Source of the DNA: Geotalea sp. SG265
Lineage (GTDB): Bacteria > Desulfobacterota > Desulfuromonadia > Geobacterales > Geobacteraceae
Reading direction: 5' to 3'
NCBI RefSeq assembly: GCF_022808985.1
Contig: NZ_JAKZFT010000016.1
Span: 1-64,000 of the forward strand
Length of the DNA stretch: 64,000 bases
Program-made: the position numbers and the translations under genes
Notes under the pieces: model-generated
The model's database searches: none
Told to the model about the DNA's origin: nothing
Seen by the model: the letters and a program-made list of their open reading frames with translations, nothing else
In this document: positions 27,008 to 35,451 of the stretch, in pieces
How the letters are laid out: every line of letters starts with the position of its first letter
How positions within the stretch are numbered: the first letter of the stretch is position 1

Positions 27008-28180
27008 ATGGCTAGTACAGAGATAATGACAGTAAACATGGGTCCGCAGCATCCGAGTACCCACGGGGTTTTGCGGCTGGTTGTCGAACTAGACGGTGAA
27101 ATTGTGCAGAAAGTGACACCCCATATAGGCTATCTGCACCGCGGTGTGGAAAAGCTTTCGGAGCATCGTACCTATCATCAGACCATTCCGCTTACAGACC
27201 GGCTTGACTACCTGGCTCCGCTTAGCAACAACCTGGGCTATGTCCTTGCTGTGGAAAAGCTTCTGGGTATCGAGGTTCCCGAGAGGGCACAGACCATTAG
27301 GGTGATCCTGGCGGAACTGACCAGGCTGAAATCCCATTTGGTATGGATTGCTACCCACGCTCTCGATATCGGTGCAATGACCGTATTTCTCTATGCCTTT
27401 CGCGAGCGTGAAAAGGTCATGGATCTTTACGAGAAAATTTCCGGTGCCCGTATGACTTCCAGTTATTTCCGGGTCGGCGGCCTCTCCAGGGAGGTGTATG
27501 ACGGCTTTGAGAAGGATGTCAGGGAGATTGTCGACACCTTTCCCGGACACTTCGATACCTACGAAGGACTGTTGACCAAGAACACCATCTGGCTGCAGCG
27601 TACCATCGGCAACGGCGTCATTTCCGCTGAAGATGCCATCGACTACGGGATAACCGGTCCGGCTCTGCGCGGATCCGGCGTGGATTGGGACTTGAGAAGG
27701 GACAATCCATACAGTGGCTATGAAAAATATAAGTTTCAGGTGCCGGTTGGGCAGAATTGCGACACCTTTGACCGTTACAAGGTGCGCATGACCGAAATGC
27801 GCGAGGCGGTCAAGATCATCAAGCAGGCGCTGGATTCGCTTAAGCCCGGGCCGATCCTGGCCGATGCACCGCAGGTCTGCTATCCCCCGAAGGAAAACGT
27901 CTACAACACCATCGAGGGGCTGATCCATCACTTCAAGATTGCCAGCGAGGGCTTTCCTGTCCCTGAAGGCGAGGTCTACCAATCGGTGGAGGCTCCCAAG
28001 GGCGAGCTGGGCTACTACATCGTCAGCGATGGGGGCACCCGGCCTTACCGTATGAGAATCCGTCCGCCATCATTCGTCAATCTCGGGGCTATCGAAAAAA
28101 TGGCAAAAGGCGCCATGATCGCTGACCTGGTTGCCATTATCGGAACTCTCGACATAGTCCTTGGTGAAATCGACAGGTAA
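27008..28180 (+). CDS. nuoD: NADH-quinone oxidoreductase subunit D
   Basis: The 49-kDa-type subunit forms the quinone pocket with NuoB. The 390-residue protein has VNMGPQHPSTHGVLRL, GYLHRGVEKLSEHRTYHQ and the C-terminal RPYRMRIRPPSF, all typical. The quinone-interacting histidine (PSTHGV) is present. It lies 42 bp after nuoC. Confidence 0.97.
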   Translation: MASTEIMTVNMGPQHPSTHGVLRLVVELDGEIVQKVTPHIGYLHRGVEKLSEHRTYHQTIPLTDRLDYLAPLSNNLGYVLAVEKLLGIEVPERAQTIRVILAELTRLKSHLVWIATHALDIGAMTVFLYAFREREKVMDLYEKISGARMTSSYFRVGGLSREVYDGFEKDVREIVDTFPGHFDTYEGLLTKNTIWLQRTIGNGVISAEDAIDYGITGPALRGSGVDWDLRRDNPYSGYEKYKFQVPVGQNCDTFDRYKVRMTEMREAVKIIKQALDSLKPGPILADAPQVCYPPKENVYNTIEGLIHHFKIASEGFPVPEGEVYQSVEAPKGELGYYIVSDGGTRPYRMRIRPPSFVNLGAIEKMAKGAMIADLVAIIGTLDIVLGEIDR

Positions 28181-28207
28181 CTCCCACTAATAAAGGAGAT
28201 GGAGTAA

Positions 28208-28714
28208 ATGAGTAACGCTCCAGCCGAAGAACTGCAAACGCAAGAAATAGACCTGACCGCCGCCAATCAGGTGATCGACAAATTCCTTACCCTGCCAGGG
28301 AATCTTATGCCCGTGCTGCAGGGGATACAGGAAGAATACGGCTATGTGCCGAAGCCGACCATAGACCTTGTGGCCGAGCGGCTGAATGTCTACCCAAGCC
28401 AGATATACGGCGTTCTTACCTTCTACGCCCAGTTCCATTTGAAACCCCGCGGCAAGTTCATTATCAGGGTTTGCGTCGGGACCGCCTGTCACGTCCAGGG
28501 GGCTGAGCGTATTGTCGAGACCTTTTTCGACAAGCTTCACATCGGCCATGCCGAGACTACCCCGGATCTTCGCTTCACCTTTGAAAAGGTTGCCTGCCTG
28601 GGTGCCTGCGGTATGGCGCCTCTTGCCATGGTCAACGATGATACCTTCGGCAAGATGACCGTGCAAAAGGTTGAAGAGATAGTCGCCGACTACGGCCAAA
28701 GGCCAATGAAATAG
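28208..28714 (+). CDS. nuoE: NADH-quinone oxidoreductase subunit E
   Basis: This 24-kDa-type subunit has a thioredoxin-like fold carrying a [2Fe-2S] cluster (N1a). The 168-residue protein has the helical N-domain (LMPVLQGIQEEYGYVP) and the four cysteines in VCVGTACHVQGA and ACLGACGMAP (C-x4-C and C-x3-C). With NuoF and NuoG it forms the NADH-oxidising module. AAAGGAGATGGAGTAA precedes the ATG. Confidence 0.96.
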   Translation: MSNAPAEELQTQEIDLTAANQVIDKFLTLPGNLMPVLQGIQEEYGYVPKPTIDLVAERLNVYPSQIYGVLTFYAQFHLKPRGKFIIRVCVGTACHVQGAERIVETFFDKLHIGHAETTPDLRFTFEKVACLGACGMAPLAMVNDDTFGKMTVQKVEEIVADYGQRPMK

Positions 28715-28750
28715 AGTAGCTCTATAATTTCCAGCAGGGGATCATTTTTT

Positions 28751-30532
28751 ATGAGCGAAAATGAAGCAATAAAGATTCTGATCTGTCAAGGTACCGGCGG
28801 TATCTCGGCCGGTGCAAAAAAGGTAGAGGCGGAATTTACCCGATTAATAGAAGAAAAGGGGATCAATGCCGTCATCGGCAAGCGGTGCGACATCATCAAA
28901 ACCGGCTGTCGCGGCCTCTGCGCCAACGATGTCCTTGTGGACGTCATCACTCCCGAAAACGGCAGGGTCACCTATGACTTCGTCGTTCCAGAGGATGTGG
29001 CGGCCATTATCGACGAGCACATCGTCAATCGCACCCCCATAGAAAAGAAAAAAGCCAAGCCCTATTACAACACCTTCGTTGACCAGCAGATGCGTATCGT
29101 CATGTCCGGTTGCGGCCAGATCGACCCTGACAGCCTGCAGGCCTACCTTGACGAAGACGGTTTCAAGGCCATTGAGAAATGTATCAAGACCATGAAGCCG
29201 GCCGAGGTTATCGACGAAGTCAAGAAAGCCGGTCTGCGTGGCCGTGGGGGCGGGGGCTTTCCCACCGGAATGAAATGGTCCTTTTGTGCCGCTTCTCCGG
29301 GTGACAAAAAATACCTCATTTGCAACGCCGACGAGGGCGACCCAGGCGCGTTCATGGACCGTTCCGTTCTGGAAGGTGACCCATTCTGCATCATCGAGGG
29401 CATGATGGTTGCCGCCTACGCCATTGGCTGCTACTACGGTTATGTCTACGTCCGTGCTGAGTATCCTCTCGCCATCCAGCGCCTGCAGCATGCCATCGAT
29501 ATCTGTTACGAAAAAGGCTGGCTCGGGAAAAATATCCAAGGCTGGGGCTTCGATTTCGACATGCGCATCAAGATGGGAGCCGGTGCTTTCGTCTGCGGCG
29601 AGGAAACGGCACTCATGGCCTCCATCGAAGGCGAGCGCGGCATGCCCCGCCCCCGTCCTCCCTTCCCCGCAGTCAAGGGACTTTGGGGCAAACCGACCAA
29701 CATCAACAACGTCGAGACCTTTGCCAACGTCCGTCATATCATCAACAAAGGGGCCGATTGGTATGCTTCCCTCGGCACCGATACCACCAAGGGCACCAAG
29801 ATCTTTGCCGTAACCGGTAAAGTGAAGCACACCGGTCTTGTGGAAGTTCCCGCCGGTATGAGCGTACGCCAGGTTATCTACGATGTCTGCGGCGGTATTG
29901 CCAACAACAGGAAATTCAAAGCCGTTCAGGCCGGTGGGCCTTCCGGCGGCTGCATCCCTGCCGAGGTGCTGGATACACCCGTTGACTACGACTCGCTCAT
30001 AAAGGCAGGCGCCATGATGGGCTCCGGTGGTCTGGTCGTCATGGACGAAACGACCTGCATGGTAGACGTTGCCCGTTTCTTCCTGACCTTCACCAGGATG
30101 GAATCCTGCGGTAAATGCGTGCCTTGCCGTATCGGACTGAAGGCAATGCTTGACATTTTGGAGCGTATCACTGAGGGACGTGGCCAGGCTTCAGACATCG
30201 ACACGCTCCTTGAGATGGGAGCCACCATCAAGAAAGCTTCGCTGTGCGGCCTGGGGCAGACGGCGCCAAACCCGATTCTGTCCACGATCAAATACTTCCG
30301 CCATGAGTATGAAGCCCACATCAATGACAAACGGTGCCCGTCCAACTGCTGCAAGGAACTTCTCCTGTGGCAGGTGGTTGAAGAAAAATGCGTTAAATGT
30401 GGAGCGTGTTTCAAAGCCTGTCCTTCCAATGCCATTGTCTGGGAAAAAGGCCAGATCGCTTTCCTTGACAAGGAAAAGTGCACCAAGTGCAAGTCCTGCT
30501 ATGACGCCTGCCGTTTCATGGCCATTGAGTAG
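28751..30532 (+). CDS. nuoF: NADH-quinone oxidoreductase subunit F with extra N- and C-terminal iron-sulfur domains
   Basis: The 593-residue protein is longer than E. coli NuoF (about 445). It has an N-terminal thioredoxin-like ferredoxin domain (1-90), the FMN/NADH core (GRGGGGFPTGMKW, NADEGDPGAFMDR), the N3 cluster motif ESCGKCVPCRIG...LCGLGQ, and a C-terminal pair of [4Fe-4S] motifs (CVKCGACFKACP and CTKCKSCYDAC). This layout is known from HndC/HydB-type subunits of bifurcating and NADP-linked hydrogenases. In the N-terminal domain the canonical C-x4-C is C12 with Gly17, leaving C46, C53 and C57, so that cluster may be absent or altered. Electron input from ferredoxin is possible but unproven. 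Confidence 0.95.
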   Translation: MSENEAIKILICQGTGGISAGAKKVEAEFTRLIEEKGINAVIGKRCDIIKTGCRGLCANDVLVDVITPENGRVTYDFVVPEDVAAIIDEHIVNRTPIEKKKAKPYYNTFVDQQMRIVMSGCGQIDPDSLQAYLDEDGFKAIEKCIKTMKPAEVIDEVKKAGLRGRGGGGFPTGMKWSFCAASPGDKKYLICNADEGDPGAFMDRSVLEGDPFCIIEGMMVAAYAIGCYYGYVYVRAEYPLAIQRLQHAIDICYEKGWLGKNIQGWGFDFDMRIKMGAGAFVCGEETALMASIEGERGMPRPRPPFPAVKGLWGKPTNINNVETFANVRHIINKGADWYASLGTDTTKGTKIFAVTGKVKHTGLVEVPAGMSVRQVIYDVCGGIANNRKFKAVQAGGPSGGCIPAEVLDTPVDYDSLIKAGAMMGSGGLVVMDETTCMVDVARFFLTFTRMESCGKCVPCRIGLKAMLDILERITEGRGQASDIDTLLEMGATIKKASLCGLGQTAPNPILSTIKYFRHEYEAHINDKRCPSNCCKELLLWQVVEEKCVKCGACFKACPSNAIVWEKGQIAFLDKEKCTKCKSCYDACRFMAIE

Positions 30533-30573
30533 CTGATCATCAGTATACATCCGAGGGAGAACAGAGGGTCGAG

Positions 30574-33051
30574 ATGGTTAATCTTACAATCGATGATAAA
30601 AAGGTAACTGTACCTAAAGACGCTACCATTTATGATGCGGCCAAATCAGCCGGTATAAGAATTCCGATACTTTGTCACGATAAGAAGCTGCATCCGTTCG
30701 GCGGCTGCAGGATGTGTCTTGTCGAAGTAGAGCAGATGAAAGGTAGGCTCATACCTGCCTGCACCACGCCGGTTACGGAAGGGATGATCGTCAAAACCAC
30801 CACACCTGAGATCATCAACGCCAGAAAGCTAGTCCTGGAGCTGCTCCTGCTTAAACATCCGGTGGACTGTCCGGTTTGTGATGCCGCAGGTGACTGTGAT
30901 CTGCAGAATCTTACCTATGAATACAAGGTCAACACCAACCAGTTCACGGATGAAAAGTTCAATCACAAGATAGATTACGAAAATCCGCTTATCGAACGTG
31001 ACATGAACCGCTGTATCCATTGCGGTAAATGTGCCCGAATCTGCGACGAAATCGTTTCCTTTGGCGCTTATACCTTTATAAACCGAGGTATCGAAGCCAA
31101 GATGGGCACCGAATTTGACGGTCCCCTTAACTGTGAGTTCTGCGGTTCCTGTGTTTCAGTCTGTCCCGTTGGTGCTCTAGTGTCGCGTCCCTTCAAATTC
31201 AAGGCCCGCTGGTGGTCCCTTAACAAAGTCAAATCCGTTTGCTCATACTGCGGGACCGGCTGCCAGCTCACCTTGGGTGTTAAAGGCAACAAGGTCCTCA
31301 CAACCGTTTACGATGAAAATCAGGGTTTTCACAACGGCCAGCTTTGCACCCGTGGCCGCTTCGGTTACCAGTTCGTCAACAGCGACAAACGTCTTTCGAC
31401 TCCTCTGGTGAGAAAGAATGGCAGGTTGGAGCCGGCAACATGGGATGAGGCTCTGGCTGCCGTTGCTGAAGGGCTGAAGTCGGCAGGTAGCGATGCTGTG
31501 GCTGGCTTGGTATCTCCGCGTCTCACCAATGAGGAACTCTACCTGGCACGAAAGCTCTTCAAAGACGTTCTCGGGTCGAACAACCTTGACCACTCCGCAG
31601 GGTATGCCCACAGCGCTCTCAGTCACGGAGCCATGGAGAGCCTGGGTTTTGCTGCTTCCCCTTCCACCGTGACCGACATTCAGAAAAGCGACCTGCTGCT
31701 GGTGGTGAAGACCGATGCCTACGAGACTCACCCGGTACTCGGTTTTGAGATCAATCTCGGCGTCAAACGCAAAGGGGTCGATCTGCGAGTCATTTCCGAT
31801 AAAAAAGGCAAACTCTCCCGGCTGCCCAAGGCAAAGACTTACGTCTACAAGCCTGGGAACGAGATACTCCTGGTAAATGCCCTTGCAAAGGTCATTGTGG
31901 ATAACAACCTGACGGACCCCTCAGCAATGGGCGTCGCCGGTCTTGAAGAGTACAATAAATCCCTGGAGGGCTACAGTCCGGCGCAGGCTGCTGAGGTATG
32001 CGGCATCGCCGCCGAAGAGATAATCGGCTTGGCTACGGATTATGCCAAGGCTGACAAGGCCCTGATCCTGCTTCCCCTGGGTCTCGGCTATCCCGGGCAT
32101 GACAAGGCCCTTGCTCAGGCGTTGATCAATCTGGCACTCGTTGCCGGAAAGATCGGCAAGGAAGGGTCGGGCGTCCTGATCATGGGAGAGAAGAACAACA
32201 GCCAGGGTGCCGTCGATATGGGCGTTTATCCTGCCGGCAACGGAAAGGGTGCAACGGATATCATCGCTTCCTGCGCTGCGGGTGCCACAAAAGCATTGTA
32301 CGTGGTGGGCGAGAACCCGGTTGTTTCCTACCCCAACCGGAAGAAAGTCGCCGATGCCCTAGACAAAGTCGGCTTCCTCGTGGTGCAGGATCTTTTCCTG
32401 ACCGAGACCGCCGAAAAGGCTCATGTCGTTCTGCCGGCATGTTCCTTTGCCGAAAAGGACGGAACCTTTACCAGTGTCGGAAGAATGGTGCAGCGGGTCA
32501 GGAAGGCCATCAAACCCATCGGAGCTAGCCGCAGCGACTTCGACATTCTGAACGAACTGAGCAGCAGACTGGGAGGAGCCTCTTTTGCAGACTCCAGCCA
32601 GGTTTTTGTGGAAATCGCCCGGGAAGTTGCCGGCTACAACGGTCTGACCTATGACAAGCTTGGCGATGAGGGGGCACTTGTTCCAGTTGCCGTCAAAGGC
32701 AGGTTCGTTCCCGTTGCTGCGTCGCCTGTCAAGGCAGAGGCGGGTAAATATGCACTGGTTACCGGAAGCGCCTTGTACCACTGCGGCACCATGTCCCGTT
32801 TCGGCCAAGGGCCGATGCATGTCTGTCCCGAGGGGTATGCGGAATTCAGCCGTGAGGATGCCGCAGTACTGAAAATCCAGGATAACGACCTGGTCAAGCT
32901 CACTTCTGCCGGCGCCGAAATCAACCTCAAGGCAAAAGTCAACATGAGGATGCCGAAAGGGGTGGTTTTTGCACCCTACCACTTCGGCGAAGAGTCCATC
33001 AATAACATAACCGACGGCTCACCGGTCACCTGGGTCGCCGTCAGCAAATAA
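30574..33051 (+). CDS. nuoG: NADH-quinone oxidoreductase subunit G
   Basis: The largest subunit of the electron-input arm has 825 residues. It has an N-terminal [2Fe-2S] domain (CHDKKLHPFGGCRMC, C-T-T-P), the His-Cys motif HPVDCPVCDAAGDCDL, two [4Fe-4S] motifs (CIHCGKCARICDE and CEFCGSCVSVCP), then the N7-type site CSYCGTGC...LC and a molybdopterin-oxidoreductase-like body that carries no evident molybdenum function in this family. N7 cysteines are lost in many lineages but kept here. Confidence 0.96.
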   Translation: MVNLTIDDKKVTVPKDATIYDAAKSAGIRIPILCHDKKLHPFGGCRMCLVEVEQMKGRLIPACTTPVTEGMIVKTTTPEIINARKLVLELLLLKHPVDCPVCDAAGDCDLQNLTYEYKVNTNQFTDEKFNHKIDYENPLIERDMNRCIHCGKCARICDEIVSFGAYTFINRGIEAKMGTEFDGPLNCEFCGSCVSVCPVGALVSRPFKFKARWWSLNKVKSVCSYCGTGCQLTLGVKGNKVLTTVYDENQGFHNGQLCTRGRFGYQFVNSDKRLSTPLVRKNGRLEPATWDEALAAVAEGLKSAGSDAVAGLVSPRLTNEELYLARKLFKDVLGSNNLDHSAGYAHSALSHGAMESLGFAASPSTVTDIQKSDLLLVVKTDAYETHPVLGFEINLGVKRKGVDLRVISDKKGKLSRLPKAKTYVYKPGNEILLVNALAKVIVDNNLTDPSAMGVAGLEEYNKSLEGYSPAQAAEVCGIAAEEIIGLATDYAKADKALILLPLGLGYPGHDKALAQALINLALVAGKIGKEGSGVLIMGEKNNSQGAVDMGVYPAGNGKGATDIIASCAAGATKALYVVGENPVVSYPNRKKVADALDKVGFLVVQDLFLTETAEKAHVVLPACSFAEKDGTFTSVGRMVQRVRKAIKPIGASRSDFDILNELSSRLGGASFADSSQVFVEIAREVAGYNGLTYDKLGDEGALVPVAVKGRFVPVAASPVKAEAGKYALVTGSALYHCGTMSRFGQGPMHVCPEGYAEFSREDAAVLKIQDNDLVKLTSAGAEINLKAKVNMRMPKGVVFAPYHFGEESINNITDGSPVTWVAVSK

Positions 33052-33094
33052 TTCGCATCAGAGCTAATTTAACTAAAGAGGGGAAGACAATCAG

Positions 33095-34141
33095 ATGGAT
33101 ACGCTAATCTTAGGACTGCCAGTTGCGTACTACATAGCAATGATTGCCAAGGTGCTCGTGGCCTTTGTCTTTGTATTATTGACTGTTGCCTATGCCACTT
33201 ACGCCGAAAGGAAGATCATCGGTCACATGCAGGTACGGCTCGGACCCATGAGGACCGGCTGGCACGGACTGCTGCAGCCCATCGCTGACGGTCTGAAACT
33301 CTTTTTCAAGGAAGAGATCATTCCGGCCCAGTCGAGCAAGTTCGCTTTCCTGGTTGCTCCGCTGGTTGCCTTGATCCCTGCTTTCATCTCTTTCGCTGTA
33401 ATACCTTTCGGTGAGACGATTACCATCGGCGGTTACCAGATTCCCCTGCAGATTGCCGCAGTTTATGATCCCGCCGGAGACAGGGTGCTGGACGTGAATG
33501 TAGGCGTGCTCTACATCCTGGGTATGGCTTCCCTTGGCGTATACGGCATCGTTCTGGCAGGCTGGTCGTCCAACAGCAAATATTCCCTCCTGGGAGGTCT
33601 CAGGTCTTCCGCGCAGATGGTCTCCTACGAGCTTGCAGCTGGACTGGCCATCGTTTCCGTATTCATGCTTTCCGAATCCCTCTCCCTGCAGAAGATCGTC
33701 GCCGATCAGGCCGGCTTTGCATGGTATGCCTTCAAGCAGCCCGTTGCCTTCATTGTCTTCTTCATCTGTTCCTTGGCCGAGATCAACCGTACCCCTTTCG
33801 ACCTTCCCGAAGCCGAGACGGAACTCGTATCCGGCTTCTGCACCGAATATTCAAGTATGAAATACGCCATGTTCTTCATGGCTGAATATGCCAATATGGT
33901 CACCGTATGTGCCGTGACGACTACCCTGTTCCTTGGCGGATGGCATGGCCCCGCATTCCTGCCCGGTTGGATATGGTTCATCATCAAGGTTTACTTCCTG
34001 ATCTTCGTCTGTATGTGGATCAGGGCCACCTATCCACGATATCGCTACGACCAGTTGATGCGCTTGGGCTGGAAGTTCTTCCTGCCGCTTACCCTGCTCA
34101 ACGTGGTAGCTACGGGAATCGTCGTCACGCTTTTAAAATAG
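33095..34141 (+). CDS. nuoH: NADH-quinone oxidoreductase subunit H
   Basis: This membrane subunit links the quinone pocket to the proton channels. The 348-residue protein has eight helices, the conserved AERKIIGHMQVRLGPMR and the FDLPEAETELVSGF loop near residue 235. It follows nuoG by 43 bp with AGAGGGG upstream. Confidence 0.97.
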   Translation: MDTLILGLPVAYYIAMIAKVLVAFVFVLLTVAYATYAERKIIGHMQVRLGPMRTGWHGLLQPIADGLKLFFKEEIIPAQSSKFAFLVAPLVALIPAFISFAVIPFGETITIGGYQIPLQIAAVYDPAGDRVLDVNVGVLYILGMASLGVYGIVLAGWSSNSKYSLLGGLRSSAQMVSYELAAGLAIVSVFMLSESLSLQKIVADQAGFAWYAFKQPVAFIVFFICSLAEINRTPFDLPEAETELVSGFCTEYSSMKYAMFFMAEYANMVTVCAVTTTLFLGGWHGPAFLPGWIWFIIKVYFLIFVCMWIRATYPRYRYDQLMRLGWKFFLPLTLLNVVATGIVVTLLK

Positions 34142-34168
34142 TTCAAATTTACAGGCGAGGTATCACCA

Positions 34169-34567
34169 ATGATAATGCCGTTGCTTAAAGGTTTAGGAAT
34201 TACCCTCTCACATCTTTTCAAGAAGCCGGTCACCCTTCAGTACCCGGACGAGATGCCTGAAGTCGCGCCCCGTTTCAGGGGGCTGCATGCCCTGAACATC
34301 TCCCATGACAAGGCTAAATGTGTTGCCTGCTACTTATGTCCCACTGTCTGCCCGGCCAAATGCATCAAGGTGGAGGCGGGAGAAGACGAGAATCACAATA
34401 AATATGCTGCAGAATATGAAATCGATATGCTGCGCTGCATTTTCTGCGGCTACTGCGTTGAAGCGTGTCCCGTGGATGCTGTCCGCATGACCCAGACTTT
34501 TGAGCTTGCCAACTACAAGCGCGCGGATTTCGTGTTCACCAAAGACAGACTTTTAGAAAAGAAATAA
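34169..34567 (+). CDS. nuoI: NADH-quinone oxidoreductase subunit I
   Basis: The 132-residue ferredoxin-like subunit carries clusters N6a and N6b in CVACYLCPTVCPAKC and CIFCGYCVEACPVDAV, passing electrons towards NuoB. A short amphipathic N-terminus anchors it to the membrane arm. Length is at the short end of the family but all eight cysteines are present. It lies 27 bp after nuoH. Confidence 0.95.
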   Translation: MIMPLLKGLGITLSHLFKKPVTLQYPDEMPEVAPRFRGLHALNISHDKAKCVACYLCPTVCPAKCIKVEAGEDENHNKYAAEYEIDMLRCIFCGYCVEACPVDAVRMTQTFELANYKRADFVFTKDRLLEKK

Positions 34568-34578
34568 AGGAGCAGTCA

Positions 34579-35085
34579 ATGCTAGAGTCGTTATTCTTCC
34601 TCATAGTGGCAGCGGTGGCTGTCATATCCAGCATTCTGGTGATTACCTGCAAGAACCCGATCAACAGTGCCCTTTCACTGGTCATGACGTTCTTCTGTCT
34701 TGCCACCTTCTATGTGATGCTTGATGCTCCCTTTATGGCGGCCATACAGGTAATCGTCTACGCCGGTGCAATCATGGTTTTGATCGTATTCGTCATTATG
34801 CTGCTCAATATCAGAACCGAGACCGGCAGGAAGACAACCCATGCGATATTGGCGGGCAGCATTATCGGCCTCTTCGTCCTTTTTCAGACCTGCTATTTTC
34901 TTACCAAAGGCACTCTTACTGGTACCAAGGGGGCTATGGATACAGCGCTGGTCGAGAAGGTCGGCCATGTTGAGCTGATTGGCAAGGCGTTGTATACCGA
35001 CTTCCTGCTTCCCTTTGAGATCACCTCTCTTCTCTTGCTGGTCGCGATCATTGGGGCGGTCATCCTTTCTAAAAGAAAAATTTAA
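34579..35085 (+). CDS. nuoJ: NADH-quinone oxidoreductase subunit J
   Basis: NuoJ is a five-helix membrane subunit at the junction of the complex I arms. The 168-residue protein has the conserved NPINSALSLV and VIVYAGAIMVLIVFVIMLL segment containing the pi-bulge helix. AAAGGAG precedes the ATG, 11 bp after nuoI. Confidence 0.95.
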   Translation: MLESLFFLIVAAVAVISSILVITCKNPINSALSLVMTFFCLATFYVMLDAPFMAAIQVIVYAGAIMVLIVFVIMLLNIRTETGRKTTHAILAGSIIGLFVLFQTCYFLTKGTLTGTKGAMDTALVEKVGHVELIGKALYTDFLLPFEITSLLLLVAIIGAVILSKRKI

Positions 35086-35103
35086 ACTTATCGGGGTGAA
35101 GAC

Positions 35104-35406
35104 ATGCTGGCCTTAAACAACTATCTCATAATAAGCGCAATTCTGTTTTCGATAGGCACCATCGGGGTGCTCGTCAGAAGAAACGCCATCGTAATATTCA
35201 TGTGCGTGGAGATGATGCTGAATGCGGTCAACCTCACCTTTATCGCCTTCTCCAAATATCTGGGCAATATCGACGGGCAGATCTTCGTCTTTTTCGTCAT
35301 GACCGTTGCAGCTGCCGAGGCGGCCGTCGGTCTCGCACTGATGATCGCTTTCTTCAAGAACAGGGAATCAATCGACGTTGAAGACATCAATGTCATGAAG
35401 TGGTAG
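35104..35406 (+). CDS. nuoK: NADH-quinone oxidoreductase subunit K
   Basis: The 100-residue, three-helix subunit resembles MrpC of cation antiporters. It carries the two conserved membrane glutamates, in [12 protein letters not shown] and in [10 protein letters not shown], that line the proton path. It lies 18 bp after nuoJ. Confidence 0.96.
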   Translation: MLALNNYLIISAILFSIGTIGVLVRRNAIVIFMCVEMMLNAVNLTFIAFSKYLGNIDGQIFVFFVMTVAAAEAAVGLALMIAFFKNRESIDVEDINVMKW

Positions 35407-35451
35407 TCGGTCAAGTAAACTTACGGAAATTATCAGATAAAGGAGTCAGGA

